Source: Chloroflexota bacterium (lineage in GTDB: Bacteria; Chloroflexota; Anaerolineae; Promineifilales; Promineifilaceae). From it: a stretch of DNA of 64,000 nucleotides. Positions within the stretch are counted from its first letter, which is position 1. Each line of letters starts with the position of its first letter. The stretch is taken from the NCBI GenBank assembly GCA_014584575.1, contig JACTMP010000017.1, forward strand, positions 186,001 through 250,000, in the 5' to 3' direction. Of the stretch, positions 1 through 7,593 are shown piece after piece. A model generated the notes under the pieces. The model was given only the letters and a program-made list of their open reading frames with translations. It was not told the origin of the DNA and searched no databases. Both the position numbers and the translations under genes were made by a program.

Positions 1-441
1 GGCCGCACCGCCGACATTGCCCTGGACGAATTGCAACGGCCGCAAACCTTCTTCAAATCCTTTACCCAAACCGGCTGCACCCGCGTCCAATTTTTTGAAT
101 ACAAACAATCCACTATGGAATTTGGGCAGGGCACGCGCACCGGCTGCCTCTTTTACGAATTTGGCTGCCGCGGCCCCGTCACCCATTCTCCCTGCAACCG
201 CATTTTGTGGAACCGCCAGTCCTCCAAGACCCGCTCCGGGATGCCCTGCACCGGCTGCACCGAACCGGAGTTCCCCTTCTTCGACCTGGCCCCCGGCACC
301 GTCTTCAAGACGCAGAAGATCAGCGGCAGCATCCCCAAAGAAGTGCCCATTGGCACCGACCACGTCACCTACATGGCCCACGCTGCCGCCGCCCGTATCG
401 CCGCCCCCGAATGGTCAAAAGAGGATATGTTTGTCGTTTAG
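1..441 (+). CDS. hupS: [NiFe]-hydrogenase small subunit, group 2a type (3' part only)
   Basis: Only the last 146 codons are in the window; the reading frame is open from base 1, so the gene begins upstream. The small subunit carries the iron-sulfur chain that takes electrons from the NiFe site in the large subunit. Visible cluster ligands are the FGCRGP motif (Cys codon about 166), a Cys at about 193 followed by a Trp, and the pair MPCTGC at about 241-258 followed by PEFPFF, as expected for the medial and distal clusters. The protein ends in EDMFVV without the C-terminal membrane helix of group 1 enzymes, which fits soluble or peripherally bound group 2a enzymes (cyanobacterial HupS, mycobacterial HucS). 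The large subunit gene starts 48 bases downstream, after a hairpin. Group assignment rests mainly on the large subunit. Confidence 0.93.
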   Translation, partial: GRTADIALDELQRPQTFFKSFTQTGCTRVQFFEYKQSTMEFGQGTRTGCLFYEFGCRGPVTHSPCNRILWNRQSSKTRSGMPCTGCTEPEFPFFDLAPGTVFKTQKISGSIPKEVPIGTDHVTYMAHAAAARIAAPEWSKEDMFVV

Positions 442-444
442 CCG

Positions 445-477
445 AATTTTCATAGACCCTCTGGGTCTATGAAAATT
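445..477 (+). terminator. Hairpin between hydrogenase subunit genes
   Basis: A perfect 15-bp inverted repeat (445-459 and 463-477, loop of three) sits directly after the hupS stop and runs into the hupL ribosome binding site. No T-run follows. It could stabilise the hupS mRNA end or set the ratio of the subunits rather than terminate. Confidence 0.6.
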
Positions 478-489
478 GGAGAGAAAGAA

Positions 490-2103
490 ATGGCTGTAAA
501 AACCCAAGATTTACGAATCAGTCCCCTCGGTCGCGTAGAAGGCGACCTCGATTTGAATGTGGTCATTGAAGATAACGTGGTGGTGGATGCCCATGCTGAA
601 GCAGCCATGTTTCGCGGCTTTGAAATTATCCTCAAAGGCAAAGACCCACAGGCCGGCTTAATCGTCACGCCGCGCATTTGTGGCATTTGCGGCGGCAGTC
701 ACCTGTATAAATCGGCCTACGCCCTGGACACGGCCTGGCAGACGGAACTGCCGCCCAACGCCACTCTCATCCGCAACATCGCCCAGGCCTGCGAAACGCT
801 GCAAAGCATCCCGCGCTGGTTCTACGCCCTCTTTGCCATTGACCTGATCAACAAAAATTACGCCCAGGCCAAAGAATACGACGAAGCAGTGCGCCGGTTT
901 GCCCCCTTTGTGGGCAGCAGCTACGAGACGGGCGTCACCTGGTCTAGCAAGCCGGTGGAAGTGTACGCCATGTTTGGCGGCCAATGGCCCCACTCCAGCT
1001 TTATGATCCCCGGCGGCGTCATGTGCGGCCCCACGCTTTCGGAAATCACGCGCTCCATCGCCATTCTGGATTGGTGGGCTGACGCCTGGCTGGAAAAGCA
1101 GTGGTTGGGCTGCTCCATTGACCGCTGGCTGGAAAACAAAAGCTGGCAAGACATTCTGGATTGGGCCAATGAAAATGAGAGCCAATACAATTCTGACTGC
1201 GGCTTTTTCATTCGCTACGCCCTGGAAATTGGGCTGGATAAGTTTGGGCAGGGCGCGGGCGCATTCCTGGCAACCGGCACGTTCTTTGACCCTGACCTGT
1301 ACCACCGCCCGACGATTGACGGCCGTAACGATGCCCTCATCACCCGCGCCGGCGTCTACGACGGCGAAAATTACCACGACTTCGACCACCTGCGCGTCAG
1401 CGAAGACCATACCCACTCCTTCTTCAAAGGGTCTGGCTCCCTGCACCCCTGGGACGGCGTCACCGACCCCATGGACCCGGCCGACGGCCACAAACAGGGC
1501 AAGTATTCCTGGGCCAAATCGCCGCGTTATAACGTACAAGGCAAAGGCTACATCCCATTGGAAGCCGGCCCCCTCTCCCGTCAGGTCATCGCCGGCCGCC
1601 CCGGCGCTGCCGCCCACCAGGATTACGATCCCCTCTTCCTGAACGCCATTCAAACCGTCGGCCCCAATGTGCTGGTGCGGGTGATGAGTCGGATGCACGA
1701 AGCCGCCAAATACTTCAAACTGGTGAAAGGCTGGCTCAATGACGTCAACCTGCACGAGAAGTTTTACATCAAGCCGGTGGAACGGCCCGACGGCAAAGGG
1801 TTTGGCTCCACCGAAGCCGCGCGCGGCAGCCTGTCTGACTGGATCGTGTTGAAGGATGGCAAGATCGAGAATTACCAGGTGGTGACGCCCACTGCCTGGA
1901 ACATCGGCCCGATGGATGGCAAAAATGTGCATGGGCCAATGGAGCAAGCCTTCATCGGCGCGCAGATTGAAGACATGAACGACCCGGTGGAACTGGGGCA
2001 CGTGGCCCGCAGTTTTGACTCTTGCCTGGTCTGCACCGTTCACGCCTACGACGGCAAAACGGGCAAAGAACTGGCAAACTTCCGCATTGGCGACGCCTGT
2101 TGA
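490..2103 (+). CDS. hupL: [NiFe]-hydrogenase large subunit, group 2a (HupL/HucL-like)
   Basis: This 537-residue catalytic subunit holds the NiFe(CN)2CO centre that oxidises H2. The N-terminal L1 motif is RICGICGGSH with Cys64 and Cys67; the C-terminal L2 motif is DSCLVCTVH with Cys512, Cys515 and His518. Nineteen residues follow His518 and should be removed by a maturation protease, a likely product of the gene at 2605. The stretch FRGFEII..GKDPQAGLIVTPRICGICGG closely recalls cyanobacterial HupL from memory, which places it in group 2a, the clade that also holds mycobacterial Huc. The start at 490 is preferred over 469 because GGAG at 477-480 is well spaced and the upstream codons lie in the hairpin. 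The residue after Asp510 is Ser, not the more common Pro. Confidence 0.95.
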   Translation: MAVKTQDLRISPLGRVEGDLDLNVVIEDNVVVDAHAEAAMFRGFEIILKGKDPQAGLIVTPRICGICGGSHLYKSAYALDTAWQTELPPNATLIRNIAQACETLQSIPRWFYALFAIDLINKNYAQAKEYDEAVRRFAPFVGSSYETGVTWSSKPVEVYAMFGGQWPHSSFMIPGGVMCGPTLSEITRSIAILDWWADAWLEKQWLGCSIDRWLENKSWQDILDWANENESQYNSDCGFFIRYALEIGLDKFGQGAGAFLATGTFFDPDLYHRPTIDGRNDALITRAGVYDGENYHDFDHLRVSEDHTHSFFKGSGSLHPWDGVTDPMDPADGHKQGKYSWAKSPRYNVQGKGYIPLEAGPLSRQVIAGRPGAAAHQDYDPLFLNAIQTVGPNVLVRVMSRMHEAAKYFKLVKGWLNDVNLHEKFYIKPVERPDGKGFGSTEAARGSLSDWIVLKDGKIENYQVVTPTAWNIGPMDGKNVHGPMEQAFIGAQIEDMNDPVELGHVARSFDSCLVCTVHAYDGKTGKELANFRIGDAC

Positions 2104-2123
2104 GGGCAGTAATCGGTAATCAG

Positions 2124-2168
2124 TAACCGGTAATCAGTGGCTCAAGCTGATTGCCGGTTACTTTTTTT
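2124..2168 (+). terminator. Rho-independent terminator after hupL
   Basis: A 14-bp stem with one mismatch (2124-2137 with 2147-2160) is followed by seven T residues at 2162-2168. The stem is made from the same tandem units (TAATCGG, TAATCAG) that form intergenic repeats elsewhere in the window. It may attenuate transcription into the accessory genes. Confidence 0.7.
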
Positions 2169-2209
2169 AGGGCAGCCATTTAACGCGAGACATCATATGT
2201 GAGGCATTT

Positions 2210-2536
2210 ATGGCGGCGAATTATTCCCCGGTTTGTGTACATCCAGGTGTGGTGTTGATGGATGAGTTTTTACGGCCGTTAGAGATGAGCCAGAATCACC
2301 TGGCGCTAGACATTCACGTCCCGGCGCACCGCATCAGCGAGATTGTGCGCGGAAAACGGCGCATCTCCGCCGACACCGCCCTGCGCCTGGCGCTCTATTT
2401 CCACACCACCCCCCAATTCTGGCTCAAACTGCAAATGGAGTATGACTTGGCCCAGGCCCACGCCCGGCTGGACGAAACCGTGCAGCGGGAAATCAGCCGC
2501 TGCGCCCCGCCCGTGCGCCAGACAGTAGCGCATTGA
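2210..2536 (+). CDS. HigA-family helix-turn-helix protein without a toxin partner
   Basis: This 108-residue protein matches the HigA addiction-module antidote family: it opens with the HPGVVLMDEFLRP signature and continues with an XRE-type helix-turn-helix (MSQNHLALDIHVPAHRISEIVRGKR) and the typical ALRLALYFHTTPQFWLKLQ segment. In toxin-antitoxin modules HigA binds HigB and represses the operon. No HigB gene is adjacent: only 106 bases precede it, largely the hupL terminator, and the next gene is a hydrogenase maturation protease. It lies between structural and accessory hydrogenase genes on the same strand, so it may act as a transcription regulator here, but that is inference. Confidence 0.85.
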   Translation: MAANYSPVCVHPGVVLMDEFLRPLEMSQNHLALDIHVPAHRISEIVRGKRRISADTALRLALYFHTTPQFWLKLQMEYDLAQAHARLDETVQREISRCAPPVRQTVAH

Positions 2537-2604
2537 GTCGGTAATCAGTAACCCGTATTCCGTTATCCGTTGACCGTTATCCGTTATCCGTTGACCATTG
2601 ACAA
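2537..2604 (+). repeat. Intergenic tandem short-unit repeat
   Basis: The interval between the HigA-like gene and the protease consists almost entirely of variants of CCGTTATCCGTTGA and CGGTAATCAGTAA in tandem. It belongs to the window-wide family of tandem-unit intergenic repeats; here the mirror half of the hairpin is poorly developed. Confidence 0.6.
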
Positions 2605-3129
2605 ATGACCATTAACCCCTCCCTCCCCCTGATGCCCCCGCCGGCCGTGCCGCCGCCGCATACGCTTGTGATTGGCTGCGGTAATTTGCTGCGTGGGGAC
2701 GACGCCGTTGGGCCACTGTTGGTGCGGCGGCTGCTCGATTTCGAGTTACCGAAGGGGGTGCGGCTGGCAGATGGTGGCACGGCCGGGATGGACGTGGCTT
2801 TTGGGATGCGCGGAGCGCACCGCGCCATCATTGTGGACGCCTGCCAATCGGGTGACCCGCCGGGCACGCTTTTCAAAGTGCCCGGCGACGTGCTGGAAAG
2901 TTTGCCGCCGGTAACGGGCTTACACATGCACAGCTTTCGTTGGGATCATGCCCTGGCTTTCGGCCGCTGGCTGCTGAAAGACGAGTACCCACAGGAGGTG
3001 AGCGTTTACCTGGTAGAAATTGAATCACTGGCCTATGGCGAGCCGCTGACCCCGGCCGTCGCCGCGGCCATGGAACGGCTCATCCCCCTGTTGCTGGCAG
3101 AAATTGGCGAGGCGGCCCATGCAGCATGA
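2605..3129 (+). CDS. Hydrogenase maturation protease (HupW/HyaD family)
   Basis: This endopeptidase should remove the C-terminal tail of HupL after nickel insertion. The family signature GCGNLLRGDDAVG lies near residues 24-36 and includes the conserved metal-binding acid (E or D in the family); VDACQSG near residue 79 and HMHSF near residue 109 supply the other expected Asp and His ligands. At 174 residues it is slightly longer than usual because the N-terminus is a proline-rich lead partly encoded by the preceding repeat; ATG 2632 (MPPPAVPPP) is an alternative start. It overlaps the next gene by 11 bases, which implies translational coupling. HupW is the family member usually paired with group 2a enzymes. 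Confidence 0.9.
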   Translation: MTINPSLPLMPPPAVPPPHTLVIGCGNLLRGDDAVGPLLVRRLLDFELPKGVRLADGGTAGMDVAFGMRGAHRAIIVDACQSGDPPGTLFKVPGDVLESLPPVTGLHMHSFRWDHALAFGRWLLKDEYPQEVSVYLVEIESLAYGEPLTPAVAAAMERLIPLLLAEIGEAAHAA

Positions 3130-3421
3130 ACGGGTGGAGATCACGGCCGATGGCTACCTGCGTTTGTCGGCGGCTGTGGCGGCGCATTATTTTCCTGAGG
3201 ATGTGTTGGTACCGCTGGTGAAGGGCCGGGAACTATGGCTGCTGCCGCTGCGGGGCGCGGCCGCGGGCGGACTGCTGCTGAAACAGCGCAATGCCCAGGG
3301 AGACCGGGCCGTGATTATTTGGGAGGCGCTGCCGCCGGATACGCCGCCGGGTTGGCGCCCCGCTTTTTGGGACGGCGCTAACGGCGCGCTGCGGGTGGCG
3401 CTGCCATTGGAGCAGCCATGA
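3119..3421 (+). CDS. Conserved small protein of the hydrogenase operon, function unknown
   Basis: A 100-residue protein overlapping the protease gene by 11 bases and the next gene by four (ATGA). It has no Cys or clear motif; it reads as a small beta-rich domain with the segment VPLVKGRELWLLPLRG. ATG 3119 is preferred over the TTG at 3104 in the same frame. Small unassigned proteins occur at this place in group 2a operons of actinobacteria, to the best of my recollection, so a role in maturation or assembly is plausible but inferred. Confidence 0.75.
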   Translation: MQHERVEITADGYLRLSAAVAAHYFPEDVLVPLVKGRELWLLPLRGAAAGGLLLKQRNAQGDRAVIIWEALPPDTPPGWRPAFWDGANGALRVALPLEQP

Positions 3422-3657
3422 ACGGCTGGAACCCCAACGCGACCTTTGTGGAGACGGTGATTGAGGAGGAAAACGGCCGTTACGTACTCTACCTCCTGGT
3501 GGATTTTTTTGAACCGGACAATGACGAGGACGAAAAATTCCTGACCGTGCGCCATCGGATTCAGGATTACCCCAAACGCCGCGCCGCCGAAATTGCCGCC
3601 GAATGGATTGAACGGGCCGCCAAACGAGACCTGCCCGGCCCGCCAACCGGCCTCTAA
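3418..3657 (+). CDS. Small acidic/basic protein of the hydrogenase operon, function unknown
   Basis: A 79-residue protein coupled to the previous gene by an ATGA overlap. It has an acidic middle (EPDNDEDEKF) and a basic C-terminal half (RHRIQDYPKRRAAEIAAEWIERAAKR), with no metal ligands and no membrane segment. It is not recognised as a named family. Tight coupling to the protease and the preceding small gene suggests a joint role in hydrogenase biogenesis; this is inferred from position only. Confidence 0.7.
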   Translation: MNGWNPNATFVETVIEEENGRYVLYLLVDFFEPDNDEDEKFLTVRHRIQDYPKRRAAEIAAEWIERAAKRDLPGPPTGL

Positions 3658-3673
3658 CCCTTTGGTCGGCATC

Positions 3674-3790
3674 GCCTATGAATTCATTCATAGGCTGATA
3701 TAGAAAACGTGCTGAAGCCCGTTAAAAGCGCCGCCGGGTAACGCGCTTTAGCGTGTTTTTCATAGCAGCCGCCGATTGGAAATCGGCGGC
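3674..3790. repeat. Two intergenic hairpins before the TPR gene
   Basis: The first is a 10-bp stem at 3674-3683/3686-3695 (GCCTATGAAT), sharing its arm with the hairpin at 23,099. The second is a 10-bp stem at 3768-3777/3781-3790 (GCCGCCGATT). Between them lies GC-rich dispersed-repeat-like sequence with no coding sign. Confidence 0.6.
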
Positions 3791-3828
3791 GAAGGCTGAA
3801 CAAAAAACCAGGTGAGGATGAACGACTG

Positions 3829-5088
3829 ATGATGGACATGACCACGTTTTTGACGCCGCAGCCGATTGGCATTTTCTCTTTACCGGCCGGGTATTTACTG
3901 CTGCCGGATGGTCCGGCGGGCACGGCCGTACAAAGCCAACTGCTCCAAGGTCTCATCCCCGCCGACCTGCCGCCCGAACTGGCCTATTATGGGCTGGCGC
4001 TGGCAGGCGATACCGACGCGGCCCATGCCGCTTTGGCCGGGGATACGTCGCTGGTCGGCCGGTATAACCGTTTTGTTTTGCAATCAGACCTGGAAACCTA
4101 CGCCGGGCTGCGCGCCGACCTGCCGTCCGACCTGCGGCTACTGCTGGATGTGGTCGCATTTACGTTGGGGTATCTGGAAGAGCCGCCGGTAGCGGACACG
4201 GCCGTGCCCGAAATTAACGGCCTGGCGCTGATGGCTCAGGCGTCGTATCACCTGGAACAGGGGCAGCCAACGGCCGCTCTGCCCTTCATCGAACAGGCCA
4301 TCGCCGTCACCCAACCCACCTCGCCCCTGCTGGCGGCCCAATTCACAGGTACGCTGGCCGAGACAAGACAGGCGGTGAATGGCAGCAGCTATGAGATTGT
4401 GCCGCTTTACCAACAGGCGCTCAAACTGCTGGAACCCACCGCCTTGCACGAGCAAAAAGCAGAACTATGGCTGCACCTGGGCATCACCTACCAGGAAATG
4501 TCCGCCGGGCGGCGCAATGGGTTGGCCGAAGCGGTGAAGTGTTACCAGGCCGCGCTGCACACCTTCAAAAAAGAGAGCCATCCCGAACATTTCGCCCTTT
4601 GCCAGACGAACCTGGCGCTGGCTTACCTGACCATGCCCATGCGCGAGGCCAGCGACCAACTGCGGATGGGCATTGCCGTGCAGTCGCTGCGCGAGGCGCT
4701 GGAAATTTACCGCCCGCACAGCCACCCGGAGCAGTGGGCCAGTGTGCAGCTTAACCTGGCGAATGCGCTGCAATATCTACCTTCCTCCCACCCGGCAGAG
4801 AATCTGGCGCAGGCGGTGGAACTGTATGAGGAGATTTTGTCGGTGCGCACGGCCGTCGGCGATCCGGTGGGGTATGCGCGTGTGCTGGCCAACCAGGCCA
4901 ATGCGCTGGCGCACCTGGGCATTTTTAACCACGCCCAACAGAAATTCCAGCAAGCCCTGACGATTTTTGAGTTGTATGGCGAGGCGGAAGCGGCCGTTTC
5001 CGTGCGCAGCGCCCTGGAACAAATGATCGGGCATCGAGAAACGGCCGTTAATGGTGAAAATGGAACTGCACGAACGCCAACAGTTTGA
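3829..5088 (+). CDS. TPR-repeat protein of the hydrogenase operon
   Basis: This 419-residue protein begins with about 130 residues of unassigned sequence (MTTFLTPQPIGIFSLPAGYLLLPDG) and continues with helical repeats of the tetratricopeptide type: segments such as LMAQASYHLEQGQPTAALP, ELWLHLGITYQEMS, LAEAVKCYQAALHTF, CQTNLALAYL, SVQLNLANALQYL and VLANQANALAHLG recur with TPR spacing. TPR arrays bind partner proteins, so it probably scaffolds assembly of the hydrogenase or its accessory proteins. No signal peptide or membrane helix is evident. It overlaps the next gene by 38 bases. The alternative start two codons on (ATG 3835) cannot be excluded. Confidence 0.85.
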   Translation: MMDMTTFLTPQPIGIFSLPAGYLLLPDGPAGTAVQSQLLQGLIPADLPPELAYYGLALAGDTDAAHAALAGDTSLVGRYNRFVLQSDLETYAGLRADLPSDLRLLLDVVAFTLGYLEEPPVADTAVPEINGLALMAQASYHLEQGQPTAALPFIEQAIAVTQPTSPLLAAQFTGTLAETRQAVNGSSYEIVPLYQQALKLLEPTALHEQKAELWLHLGITYQEMSAGRRNGLAEAVKCYQAALHTFKKESHPEHFALCQTNLALAYLTMPMREASDQLRMGIAVQSLREALEIYRPHSHPEQWASVQLNLANALQYLPSSHPAENLAQAVELYEEILSVRTAVGDPVGYARVLANQANALAHLGIFNHAQQKFQQALTIFELYGEAEAAVSVRSALEQMIGHRETAVNGENGTARTPTV

Positions 5089-5422
5089 CTTCTTGTTGAT
5101 GACGGCCACCGAACGCTTTGTGGATCGGCTCATTCAACGCCAGATGGGGGCGGCCAACGCCCTGCATCAGCTACGCGCCAACCCCAACGGCGACGGCGTC
5201 TGGCTGGACGAATTTGTCAACGCCATTTTTCAAGACTTTTTGCTGGATAACGTGGCCGGGGCCTGCTTTGTGCTGACCGCCTTAGCCAAAAGCCAACCCC
5301 CGCCGCCGCCCGCCGCAAAGAACATCGAAGCCATGCTTATCATCATGGCCAAGATGGCTTTTGCCGACGTGTTGCGCCGCAAGACGGAAGAATTTTTGGA
5401 GCAGGAAGCGATGTATGCATAG
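5051..5422 (+). CDS. Hydrogenase-operon protein of unknown function
   Basis: A 123-residue, mostly helical protein starting inside the end of the TPR gene (38-base overlap; ATG 5060 is an alternative start). Features are a helix-rich N-terminal half with RFVDRLIQRQMGAANALHQL, a proline run (PPPPPAAKN) as linker, and a C-terminal helix ADVLRRKTEEFLEQEA. There is no Cys and no membrane segment. I do not recognise the family. The overlap with the TPR gene and the hairpin straight after its stop suggest translation with the TPR protein. Confidence 0.75.
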   Translation: MVKMELHERQQFDFLLMTATERFVDRLIQRQMGAANALHQLRANPNGDGVWLDEFVNAIFQDFLLDNVAGACFVLTALAKSQPPPPPAAKNIEAMLIIMAKMAFADVLRRKTEEFLEQEAMYA

Positions 5423-5454
5423 ATGGGTTCATTCTTTGGCGAATGAACCCATCT
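5421..5454 (+). terminator. Hairpin after the 5051 gene
   Basis: A perfect 14-bp stem (5421-5434 and 5441-5454, loop TTTGGC) begins at the stop codon of the preceding gene and ends 10 bases before the NifU-Rieske start. There is no T-run, so processing or mRNA protection is as likely as termination. Confidence 0.55.
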
Positions 5455-5464
5455 TGACCGAAAA

Positions 5465-6355
5465 ATGACCACCACAAACCCAACCACGACCGCAGAAAAT
5501 TTGGAGACGCTGGCGCAGCGTGTGGACGCCGCTTTACAGGAAGTGCAAAAGCTGAACACGGCCGAACGCACCAAAGCCATGGATCTGAAACAGGCTATTG
5601 AAGCGTTCCACAAAGCCGGGCTGACCAAAATGGTGCAGCATCTCAAAACAGACCCGCGCGGCAAGGAACTGCTGTTTGAACTGGTAGACGTGCCAGAGGT
5701 GTACGCCCTGTTTGCCATGCACGGCATTGTGCGCGCCGACGTGATGACTCAGGCGGCGCGGGTGCTGGAAGCGGTTAAGCCCTACATGCGTTCACACGGC
5801 GGCGATGTGGAACTGGTCAAAATTGAAGGAGATACAGCCTATGTCCGGCTGCATGGCGCCTGTAATGGCTGCTCCCTCTCGGCCGTGACGTTGCGCAACG
5901 GCGTGGAAGAAACCCTCAAGGAACACATCCCCCAAATCCGGCAGGTGGAGGTTGTGCCCAATGAACCGGAAGCGGGCATGTTGTTCCTGGACAACATGGG
6001 GGTCAACGGTCATGGTTCCCAAAACGGCAGCCAGTTGGTAATTGGCGGCTGGGTGAAGGGGCCGGTGGCGGCTGACGTGTCTGCGGAACGGCCGTACTGC
6101 CTGCAAACGGCCGTCGCCCCCATCCTCATCCTGCGCCACGAAAACCGCTTCTTTGCCTATAAAAACGAATGCGCCCACATGGCCATGCCCCTGGATGGCG
6201 GGCTGCTGGACGCCGAATCGGCCATTCTCACCTGCCCCTGGCACGGCTTCCGCTATGACATCACCTCCGGCGAATGCCTCACCGCCCCCCAGGCGCAGTT
6301 AGAACCCTACCCGGTGCGCATTCAGGGTGGGCACGTGTGGGTGAGGCCGGGATAA
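5465..6355 (+). CDS. NifU-like / Rieske [2Fe-2S] fusion protein
   Basis: This 296-residue protein joins two iron-sulfur modules. After a helical N-terminal region (1-90), residues 95-165 form a NifU C-terminal domain with the cluster motif CNGC (Cys133, Cys136). Residues about 195-296 form a Rieske domain with Cys236-x-His238 and Cys257-x2-His260. NifU-type domains deliver Fe-S clusters; Rieske domains carry electrons at fairly high potential. In a group 2a hydrogenase operon the protein could be the electron acceptor or could help load the clusters of HupS. The stop overlaps the start of the NHL gene by one base (TAATG), so the two are co-translated. No Tat or Sec signal is visible. Confidence 0.9.
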   Translation: MTTTNPTTTAENLETLAQRVDAALQEVQKLNTAERTKAMDLKQAIEAFHKAGLTKMVQHLKTDPRGKELLFELVDVPEVYALFAMHGIVRADVMTQAARVLEAVKPYMRSHGGDVELVKIEGDTAYVRLHGACNGCSLSAVTLRNGVEETLKEHIPQIRQVEVVPNEPEAGMLFLDNMGVNGHGSQNGSQLVIGGWVKGPVAADVSAERPYCLQTAVAPILILRHENRFFAYKNECAHMAMPLDGGLLDAESAILTCPWHGFRYDITSGECLTAPQAQLEPYPVRIQGGHVWVRPG

Positions 6356-7527
6356 TGAGCAAACTCACCGTCTCCATTTCCTCCTCTGCGCCGCTGCCAG
6401 CAGTGGGGGCCTTTTCCCAGGCATTGGCGGCGCGGCCCGCCGTCTGGTTGGGAGCAGCCGCCCCATTTGGGCTGGCGCTGCCCGCCGCCGCGCCTACGCC
6501 CAACCAACTTTACGCGCCGCGCGGTGTCTATTTTGATGACGAGCGGCTGATTGTGGCCGATACGGGCAACCACCGCCTGCTCATCTGGCACGGCCGTCCT
6601 GCCACCGACCAGGCCCCGGCAGACGTTGTCTTAGGCCAGCCCGACTTTTACAGCGAAGGGCCAAACGGCGGCGGGCGCGGCCCGGAAAACGGCCTCCATT
6701 TGCCAACAGGGGTGCTGGTGGTGGACGGCCGTCTCTACGTGGCCGACGCCTGGAATCATCGCGTCCTGGTGTGGGAGCAGGTGCCCCAAACGTCAGACAC
6801 GCCGCCGAATTATGCGTTGGGGCAGCCTGACCTGCACACCGTCACAGAGAATCGCAGCGGTGTAGTGAGCGCGTTGGGGATGTATTGGCCGTATGGGATA
6901 GGGTTTGTCAACGGCCGTTTCCTCGTCACCGATACCGGCAACCGCCGCCTGCTCGTCTGGAACGGGCTGCCGTCGCCGGAACAGCCGCCAGACTTCATCA
7001 TGGGCCAGGATGGGCCGGACAAAGGGTTAGAAAATCGCGGGCGCGGCGTTGGCCCGGACACCTATCGTTGGCCGCACGCGATAGCCGGTAACGACGCCGT
7101 GTTATACGTGGCCGACGCGGGCAACCATCGCCTGCTCGGTTGGACGCCGCCGCCCACGGCCGACCGCCCCGCCGACCTGGTCATCGGCCAGCCGGACTTT
7201 CACCACGCGGCCGAATGGCCTTACGGCCAGCAAGGGCCGCAGGCGCTGCGCTTCCCCTACGCCATTTCTCTGGACGGCGACCTGCTGGCCTGCGCGGACA
7301 CGGCCAACAACCGGGTATTATTCTGGCAGGGGCCGCCACAAACGGGCTGTTTCCCGGTGGCCGATGCGGTAATCGGCCAGCGCAACTTTGCCCAGAATGG
7401 CGAAAACCGATGGGAGACGGTGGCGCGGGATACGTTGTGCTGGCCGTATGGGATTCATTTGCGTGAAGGCCGTTTAGCCATTGCCGATTCAGGCAATAAC
7501 CGTGTTATGATTTGGGAGATACAGTAG
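6355..7527 (+). CDS. NHL-repeat beta-propeller protein of the hydrogenase operon
   Basis: This 390-residue protein contains six evenly spaced NHL repeats, seen as ERLIVADTGNHRLLIW, GRLYVADAWNHRVLVW, GRFLVTDTGNRRLLVW, AVLYVADAGNHRLLGW, DLLACADTANNRVLFW and GRLAIADSGNNRVMIW, which predicts a closed six-bladed beta-propeller. Such propellers usually bind protein partners. There is no signal peptide. The start at 6355 overlaps the NifU-Rieske stop; a longer upstream frame is only an overlap artefact. NHL genes are known next to group 2a hydrogenases, so it is probably a structural or electron-transfer partner, by inference. Confidence 0.9.
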   Translation: MSKLTVSISSSAPLPAVGAFSQALAARPAVWLGAAAPFGLALPAAAPTPNQLYAPRGVYFDDERLIVADTGNHRLLIWHGRPATDQAPADVVLGQPDFYSEGPNGGGRGPENGLHLPTGVLVVDGRLYVADAWNHRVLVWEQVPQTSDTPPNYALGQPDLHTVTENRSGVVSALGMYWPYGIGFVNGRFLVTDTGNRRLLVWNGLPSPEQPPDFIMGQDGPDKGLENRGRGVGPDTYRWPHAIAGNDAVLYVADAGNHRLLGWTPPPTADRPADLVIGQPDFHHAAEWPYGQQGPQALRFPYAISLDGDLLACADTANNRVLFWQGPPQTGCFPVADAVIGQRNFAQNGENRWETVARDTLCWPYGIHLREGRLAIADSGNNRVMIWEIQ

Positions 7528-7549
7528 ACCACCACGAACAGGGTGTGAA

Positions 7550-7581
7550 TCCTCAGATGCACACCGGTTCGCATCTGAGGA
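7550..7581 (+). terminator. Hairpin between NHL gene and hypF
   Basis: An 11-bp perfect stem (7550-7560 and 7571-7581) with a 10-base loop lies in the 66-base gap. There is no T-run. It separates the structural/accessory genes from the hyp genes. Confidence 0.55.
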
Positions 7582-7593
7582 ATCCCTAAAAAC

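Noticed and set aside
658-2043. Long open frame of 461 codons on the minus strand across hupL
   Set aside because: It is the shadow of hupL. The plus strand has clear hydrogenase motifs and the minus product has no family features.
2210-2536. Complete higBA toxin-antitoxin module in the hydrogenase operon
   Set aside because: No toxin frame occurs on either side; 106 bases upstream are a terminator and repeat, and downstream is the protease gene.
3104-3118. TTG start for the small gene after the protease
   Set aside because: ATG 3119 lies 15 bases on, within a normal overlap; the TTG adds only five residues without a ribosome binding site.
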